Made by a program: the position numbers and the translations under genes. Below, piece by piece: positions 58,697 to 64,000 of a stretch of 64,000 bases of DNA. Numbering within the stretch: the first letter of the stretch is position 1; the number at the start of each line of letters is the position of its first letter. This stretch comes from Saccharum officinarum. Taxonomy: Eukaryota > Streptophyta > Magnoliopsida > Poales > Poaceae. The notes beneath the pieces are model-generated. The model was not told the origin of the DNA. It searched no databases and saw only the letters and a list, made by a program, of their open reading frames with translations. The stretch is taken from assembly GCA_020631735.1 (NCBI GenBank), contig CM036167.1, forward strand, positions 1,306,988-1,370,987, given 5' to 3'.

Positions 58697-59852
58697 CTAC
58701 AAGGGAACCAGAATAAGATAATATCATATATACTGAGCCATGAGAATTGTGTACAGGCCAGGATATACAAAACAGGATTAAATAAATTAAAAGAGAAATT
58801 TTATAATGATTGGAAAAAATATGGACCATTCATTGGGTGAGATCGGACGGTGGATAAATAGAAGGTACCCAACTGAAAGTACCTAGAGGTACCAAATAGG
58901 TATGGATAGTATCAAATTAGGTGGGGTCGGTACCAAAATATGTGGGGCAATATCTTTTCATTTTGTTTTTGAATAAGGGTAAATCAGTATATCATGCATC
59001 CAAAAGAACCATAGCAATGCTTTTTCAGCGTGCCTGCTCCGGCTGCCCCGTCTATCCGCTCGCAGTCTGTGCCAGCACATGGACATGTACTCGTGCAACA
59101 GAGTCATCTCGCTGCGTTCGTGGCCATAGCCGATGAGATAGCCAGGAGATCAGCTCGATCTCCATGCTGGCTCGATCAGCCCATGCTGTGACTGCCAGTT
59201 GCCGCGCTCTACGCCTGCTCCGCCGCCATCCACCATGCATGGTTTCGCCGAACCTGCATGTCGTCCCTTGTCTTGCAGCGCCACTAAGGGGAACTGGTAC
59301 GCGGCATCGGCGCTCTGCTCGAGCGCGAGAGAAAACCCAACGCGCTCGCCGAGAATGTGGCCTAGGTGCTCCGACGGCTTCTTCCTCCGTCGCACCCTGA
59401 GGACAATGAGCGCGAGATGCATCACTATCGTGCGTCTTCTAGCGGAAGGTGGGCCGCGCGAGGGACAGCGACGGGGATGGGTCGCCGTGGCCGTGGAGCA
59501 GCAGTCGCGCCGCGGAGTCGCCCGTCCGTCGCGACCGAGAGCAAGAAGCTGGAGCGGCCAAGCGGGTGTGGAAGGGGAAGAAGAGAATTTTTTTTTGTTG
59601 GGCTGGGCCAGCCAGGCCATACTCGTGCAGCCCACAACCTCAATTACTAAAATACCCTCTATAATATATTTCTCAATTAATTACTTGGAAAATAGAAAAT
59701 AATGAAAGTACTTGTAGGTGCCATGATATTTTTCCAACCATTGTATAAGATCTCAAATTAAAAATGCACAGCGAGCTATGATATATTAGAGGGTACATCA
59801 CTTCAAAATTTTTGAGATTAAATATATTGGAAGGATTGTTGCATTTGATATC
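58697..59852. other. intergenic, repeat-like
   Basis: 58800-58960 looks like transposon sequence (GGACCATTCATTGGGTGAGA, then repeated GGTACC phrases). 59040-59640 is GC-rich with overlapping domain-free ORFs on both strands. No gene supported. Confidence 0.4.
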
Positions 59853-60595
59853 TGATACGCTCAGGGGGTCCCGATCTTCACGACGTAGGATGATCACCGA
59901 TAACTAGCTGAAGAACAGCCGGATAACTTGCTGCAGGCAGCGATAACTAGTGCAACCTGGCAAATAAAACTCGAAGCCAACCACCGTCTTTAATCGGCAA
60001 CCTGAATCGAGGATTCGCCCAACCACACTCTCAAAGAACCAACCAACACAGCCTACAATCAATCGAGGAAAACTCGAAGGGAGTAGGAGCACCAATTGGG
60101 AGCGGATGAAGCCGCCGCTTCTGTAAATCTCGCAAAGGAAATCACAAGAGCAAAGGGGTAGAGATCTCTCTCAATATTTGTTAGCACACAGCTGAACAAA
60201 AGGGGGGTTTGTATTCTATTATCAAAAGTCTGAGATTACAATGAGTCTAGGAGGTATTTATACTAGCAACAGCCCTGCTAGATAGGTGAAAACTCAAAAA
60301 GAAAAATATAAGACGCACTATGTGAACGGGCCTCCTCGAGATGCCTTCTTGGAGAGTTTTCGCGTGGCTGCTGGTCTTCAGCGCAGTCTTCAGTGTTTTG
60401 GCAATAACTCTATCTTGGAAACTCCAAATGACATGCGGTTTGTTGGGTTGGAAAGTTAACTTGATAACCTTTCACACCATGTGCAGCATGTACCACGAAA
60501 TATTGTAGATTGGTATAGTTTTGCATGGGAACTTGGACATCAGGCTGACTGCTGACTAGCTGACCAGTCTGTACTAAATCAGTCGAATCTCAACA
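59853..60595 (-). repeat. candidate LTR of the gypsy-like element
   Basis: On the minus strand it starts TGTTGAGATTCGAC and ends CCCCCTGAGCGTATCA (TG...CA), with a TATA-like AGTATAAATACC near 60250 and downstream polyadenylation-like sequence. The second LTR is not available for comparison, so the ends are approximate. Confidence 0.5.
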
Positions 60596-60784
60596 TTGGA
60601 GAATCCAAATCAAGTGAGAGAACTTGGGCTTGAAACTAGACTTGATAAGCTTTCCAACAAGTCCTCATGGGCCTTCATAGCTTTTGCGAGCAAAACGTTG
60701 TGACTGATTCTTTCTGATGGTTCTGTCACACGGGACTGGCTCGAACGTGATCCTCCTCTTTGGTTCACCCTTGGTGTCTTCTTG

Positions 60785-62242
60785 TCATCCTCCGTGGTGC
60801 ACCTCTTGTTGTAGCTTCTTGGCTCGACTACGTGTAATTGGTCCATCAAAGACTTGGACTGGTGATGGTATAACTTGACTTGGAGGTTGTAACATGTTGT
60901 TGGTTGTCGTGGTCATATCATCCTCCCCCCCTTGAAAAAGAGTCGTCCTCGACTCTAATCCGTCGAAGTCCAAAAATTGTGCTAGGCCAACAGGGGTAGA
61001 TGCTATGTTTCTGTTGCAATCTCCTTCTTCCATCACAGCAATGTGTTTGAATCTGTAATCATATAAACCAAGTAGTAGTCTTATAGGTGGAAACCAAAAG
61101 GATTTAGAATCAAGTTTAGCTTTCACCTTGAATGGATCCTTAGAATTAAGAGTGAATGTTGATGTCCTTGGTATGATCCTATCATCCTTCCTCTCTTCAA
61201 AAAAACTTGTCCTCTGCTTTTGCTCTCCTGAAAACAGTCTAAAGAAAATAGAGAGTGGATGCATATGCCAATTGCTATGATTACTTGTTGAAGATTGTTC
61301 ATTATCTTCTTTATAATTCATATGCACATTATTTCCTTTTCGATGAGATGAATAGTTTCTCAGATTTTGTGAACCTGAAATTAACTTTGAAAATGGAAGC
61401 ACAAAAATTTCTTTTAAACCACTCATTTGATTCAGGTTATCATGTTTTATCTTTGCAAAATCAAACATTTCAATAGATGTGAACGAAGCATGTCTGGTAT
61501 TCCAATAATTCTTGATGCTCAACTCATGCAAAGGTTTAGTAATGTACCTTTCATACTCAATGGTTCCACATGTATATGGAAAGACTTTGGGTGAATGAAC
61601 CAAACACATTTGCACAAGATTTCTTTGTTTCAGTGGAGAATATGAACAAGAAAATAACACTGATTGTTCTGAATAGCAAGCTCTAAACAACCTTTTTATC
61701 TCAAATAAAGAAAAGTATGGTTCACAAGATGTACAACTCATTTTATTCAACTTCAATTCAGCAATGTTGTGACTTGTTATGCAAAGAGCACAAACATAAA
61801 ATTTATTTATAATGTAGTGTCCGATGATGTTAAATGTAAACTTGCAGCAATAGGCATTATTCAAAGATTTCATAGATGATATATCAAGAACGCTTTCAAC
61901 CATTTTATTAATATCAACAAATTCATCAAGCTTGACATAGAACATACATTCAGCAAGAGATATTCTTCTAAAGAATTCAGCATGACTAATCAATTTCACA
62001 TGGCCCACATTATCAACATGTAAATTATCATATATTTCAGTCAAAGTATAGCAATGGTCATGCATGATTGAACAATGTTTGTCAACTTTCAAAATTTCAG
62101 CACTTGTATCAACATGTGGATCAATCAAATCAGCACAAAGATTTTGTGTATACTCAATTTCAGTTGAAGCAAATTTGTCATTACAATTACTGGTCAATAT
62201 ATGTTGTAGATTCAGTTCTAAATTATTTGCATTACCTTTCAT
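60785..62242 (-). CDS. gypsy-like retroelement ORF, C-terminal part
   Basis: 485 residues, in the same frame as the ORF ending at 62246 and separated from it only by a TAA and one codon. No enzymatic domain is recognised. The middle is Cys/His/Phe/Ser-rich without a clear zinc finger. The end has PVGLAQFLDFDGLESRTTLF and GPITRSRAKKLQQEV, as at the C-terminus of grass gypsy polyproteins. The ATG at 62242 may be fortuitous: read together the two halves form one open frame of about 1,020 codons with a single stop. Possible functions are structural or unknown. Confidence 0.5.
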   Translation of the reverse strand: MKGNANNLELNLQHILTSNCNDKFASTEIEYTQNLCADLIDPHVDTSAEILKVDKHCSIMHDHCYTLTEIYDNLHVDNVGHVKLISHAEFFRRISLAECMFYVKLDEFVDINKMVESVLDISSMKSLNNAYCCKFTFNIIGHYIINKFYVCALCITSHNIAELKLNKMSCTSCEPYFSLFEIKRLFRACYSEQSVLFSCSYSPLKQRNLVQMCLVHSPKVFPYTCGTIEYERYITKPLHELSIKNYWNTRHASFTSIEMFDFAKIKHDNLNQMSGLKEIFVLPFSKLISGSQNLRNYSSHRKGNNVHMNYKEDNEQSSTSNHSNWHMHPLSIFFRLFSGEQKQRTSFFEERKDDRIIPRTSTFTLNSKDPFKVKAKLDSKSFWFPPIRLLLGLYDYRFKHIAVMEEGDCNRNIASTPVGLAQFLDFDGLESRTTLFQGGEDDMTTTTNNMLQPPSQVIPSPVQVFDGPITRSRAKKLQQEVHHGG

Positions 62243-62245
62243 ATT

Positions 62246-63844
62246 TTATGATGGTACATGAATGATGCATTGTATCTCTGAACTTTTACCTTTTTCCTTG
62301 TCATGGTTCAGGTTTTGCACAGCATAGAGTTGGTTCTCAATAGTGGCAACCCTCACATTTCTCTGGCCAAGTTTGGGGGTCTTTTGAGCAGCCATCTCCT
62401 CTGAATCTTCTTTATAGACCTGCATGTTGGGAGAAACAACACTAAGAGTAGACATTAGTGGGTTAGTGTTAAAATCATCCGTGCATGCCTTGCAATAAAG
62501 CTCTCTCTTTTTGTGTGGTGTATCTCTCACACTCATATTGTGGATACTCTCAATCTCACATTTGGTGGAATCACACAACTCACTTTTGTTTTCACTCTCA
62601 CTCAATTTGGCTATGTGGCACTCATTCTCACAAGGGATTTGATGCATAATACTTTCAATGTCTTCTAGAGCAACATATGAATATCTTCCATCATTCATGA
62701 TGTAATCGATTGCCATTGGGGTAGTAATGGTGGCAGCAACACCATCAGGTTTATCCTCTTCAAACAATGATGATCTCTCAATTGCTGATGTGGATTCATC
62801 CCCACTAATATTGCCTTCAATCTGAACTTTCTGTGGCATTGGAACAGCAATAGATGCAACCAAATAATCATCTTTGACCTCTTCCAAAGATGCCGAACTA
62901 GCATTAGTATAAGTGGAATCATGTGCACTAATCTTTCCTTCAATAATCTCAACACTCTGTGACATGGGGGAGCACAAAATTTCAGCACCACTGTCCAATA
63001 ATTCATCACATAATGCAGCTGATGGTACAACACATCTTGACACCACATTTGTGCTTGGAACCATGTTGGTTCGAAACTTCAGATCCATTAGATCATGATG
63101 AACTTCACCTTGGATAGATTTATTACTTGCAATATATGGCACAATGGCATCATCTTTGTGCGCACATTCAGCTCTCAAACTGAAACATTGATTGGCCTTC
63201 AAATTTAGATTAGATTCACCTTCAAAAATCAGAGTGTTGTCAACCTCTTGGTCATAATTGGGTACTGATTTTTCATCAGATGACATAGAAAATTTCTGGA
63301 CAGATTTGGAGCATATAACTTCTCCACTTTTAGCACTAGAATAAGACTCAGAACTTTTAAGATCTGCAGCACTTGTGTTCAAACATGGTGGCAGTGCTTC
63401 TTGATGAAAATTTTTTAGATTTCCATGGCGTGGAACTGTAGCATGTTCCCTCAACTCAACACACAAAGGATCAGCCTCGATCAGAGAAGTATCTTCTCTA
63501 GTTTTACAACTCAACTGATGATCTTCTACAACTTGCATAGTGGCTTCTGCTACCTCACTTTGTGTGTCATGTGCAGCAGAATTTTCTTCTTGATCTTGCT
63601 CAAAACTGAGACAAACATTGATGGGAACATTTGCAACTTGATTCTCATCATCCTCAGATTGTAAATGGCACTTTGGAATAGCAACAACATCAAGAGATGG
63701 TGTAACACTATGATCCATTGTAATGTCACACACCTCACCATTTTCCATATCAATTTGGGACATAGAGCCTTCTCTCTTGCTGCACAACAAAGTTCTTCTT
63801 GGAGTTGAATTGTTGATGTTCACTTCTCTTGGTACTAGAATCAA
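62246..63844 (-). CDS. gypsy-like retroelement ORF, N-terminal part, unknown function
   Basis: 532 residues, acidic and Ser/Glu/Asp-rich, with no recognised domain; phrases such as SQ(S)VEIIEGKISAHDST and KVQIEGNISGDESTS recur, indicating internal duplication at about residues 300-360. It ends at a TAA (62246-62248) that is in frame with the following ORF. Upstream, a second frame is open from the window edge to 63750 (VTQNISLCQDKSVKLQPNMS, then SIVGKKQSSSPCKKRGHVVP); the switch to this frame must lie between about 63755 and 63844, so a frameshift or splice is implied. Confidence 0.45.
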   Translation of the reverse strand: MILVPREVNINNSTPRRTLLCSKREGSMSQIDMENGEVCDITMDHSVTPSLDVVAIPKCHLQSEDDENQVANVPINVCLSFEQDQEENSAAHDTQSEVAEATMQVVEDHQLSCKTREDTSLIEADPLCVELREHATVPRHGNLKNFHQEALPPCLNTSAADLKSSESYSSAKSGEVICSKSVQKFSMSSDEKSVPNYDQEVDNTLIFEGESNLNLKANQCFSLRAECAHKDDAIVPYIASNKSIQGEVHHDLMDLKFRTNMVPSTNVVSRCVVPSAALCDELLDSGAEILCSPMSQSVEIIEGKISAHDSTYTNASSASLEEVKDDYLVASIAVPMPQKVQIEGNISGDESTSAIERSSLFEEDKPDGVAATITTPMAIDYIMNDGRYSYVALEDIESIMHQIPCENECHIAKLSESENKSELCDSTKCEIESIHNMSVRDTPHKKRELYCKACTDDFNTNPLMSTLSVVSPNMQVYKEDSEEMAAQKTPKLGQRNVRVATIENQLYAVQNLNHDKEKGKSSEIQCIIHVPS

Positions 63845-64000
63845 CTAAAGAAACTTTTGGGACAACATGTCCTCTCTTCTTGCATGGACTTGATGATTGC
63901 TTCTTTCCAACAATGGAGGACATATTGGGCTGCAACTTAACACTTTTATCTTGGCACAAACTAATGTTCTGGGTGACCTTGCCTTGCTGCACCTTTATAA

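Larger units (their letters stand above)
59853..64000 (-). mobile_element. 3' part of a gypsy-like LTR retroelement, cut by the window edge
   Basis: Minus-strand order is long ORF region (to 60785), short non-coding stretch, then LTR (60595-59853). The C-terminus of the ORF carries SRTTLFQGGEDD and GPITRSRAKKLQQEV, modules I associate with the C-terminus of grass Ty3/gypsy polyproteins. No protease, reverse transcriptase or integrase is present in the visible part. The other LTR lies beyond the window. Confidence 0.6.

Noticed and set aside
59150..59702. Overlapping 160-residue ORFs
   Set aside because: Both strands open equally, no domain, GC-driven.
1..64000. CRISPR arrays, rRNA, tRNA genes, organellar inserts
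   Set aside because: None seen: no regularly spaced repeats of CRISPR type and no recognisable RNA gene on either strand by reading; a covariance search was not possible.

Overview
This window is nuclear DNA from a grass, most likely a panicoid of the maize/sorghum/sugarcane group. The reasons are spliced GT-AG genes, GC-rich first exons with AT-rich spacers, Stowaway and hAT MITEs, CACTA subterminal TTTGCCGAG repeats, an Au-type SINE and Ty3/gypsy and Ty1/copia retroelements of grass type. The species is an inference. There are no prokaryotic or organellar genes.

Layout. 1-4300 is retroelement debris with a SINE that has a clear target duplication. 4460-5580 holds a CACTA fragment and a MITE. 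A small SAUR auxin-response gene lies at 7701-8198 (+). A second SAUR gene of a different clade lies at 18026-18719 (-); I infer a short 3' exon for it. The two SAUR genes face each other across about 10 kb of non-coding DNA holding an (AC)37 tract inside a 90-nt alternating purine-pyrimidine run, a hAT element with an 8-bp target duplication and a minus-strand non-autonomous Helitron. 18.9-27.6 kb is gene-free and rich in MITEs: another hAT, four Stowaways, a probable Helitron 3' end and a 1.1-kb non-autonomous CACTA.

About 27.6-40.66 kb is a large Helitron of the autonomous plant type. It carries a RepHel gene (HUH Rep plus PIF1-like helicase), a downstream multi-exon RPA70-like gene, an extra unrecognised ORF upstream, and a textbook 3' end (7-bp GC hairpin, 11 nt, CTAG, then T). 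RepHel is damaged by a stop codon and a frameshift, whereas the RPA gene reads through 13 inferred exons without a lesion. Its 5' end was not located.

42,854-52,871 is a complete, very young LTR retrotransposon on the minus strand: two 2,508-bp LTRs, an AGATC target duplication, a tRNA-iMet-type primer site, a polypurine tract and only a gag gene. It sits in a decayed fragment of a cationic amino acid transporter gene. Its LTR promoter region carries a dense array of ACCGGACGCG and its reverse complement.

To the right are an auxin-repressed/dormancy-associated (DRM1/ARP) gene at 55,453-56,305 (+), the four 3'-terminal exons of a 2-oxoglutarate-dependent dioxygenase at 57,790-58,696 (-) with the 5' half missing, and the 3' end of a minus-strand gypsy-like element whose LTR and long pol-less ORF run off the window at 64,000.

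Three plausible host genes (two SAUR, one DRM1/ARP) are all auxin- or growth-linked. Most of the rest is mobile DNA, at several ages, often nested.
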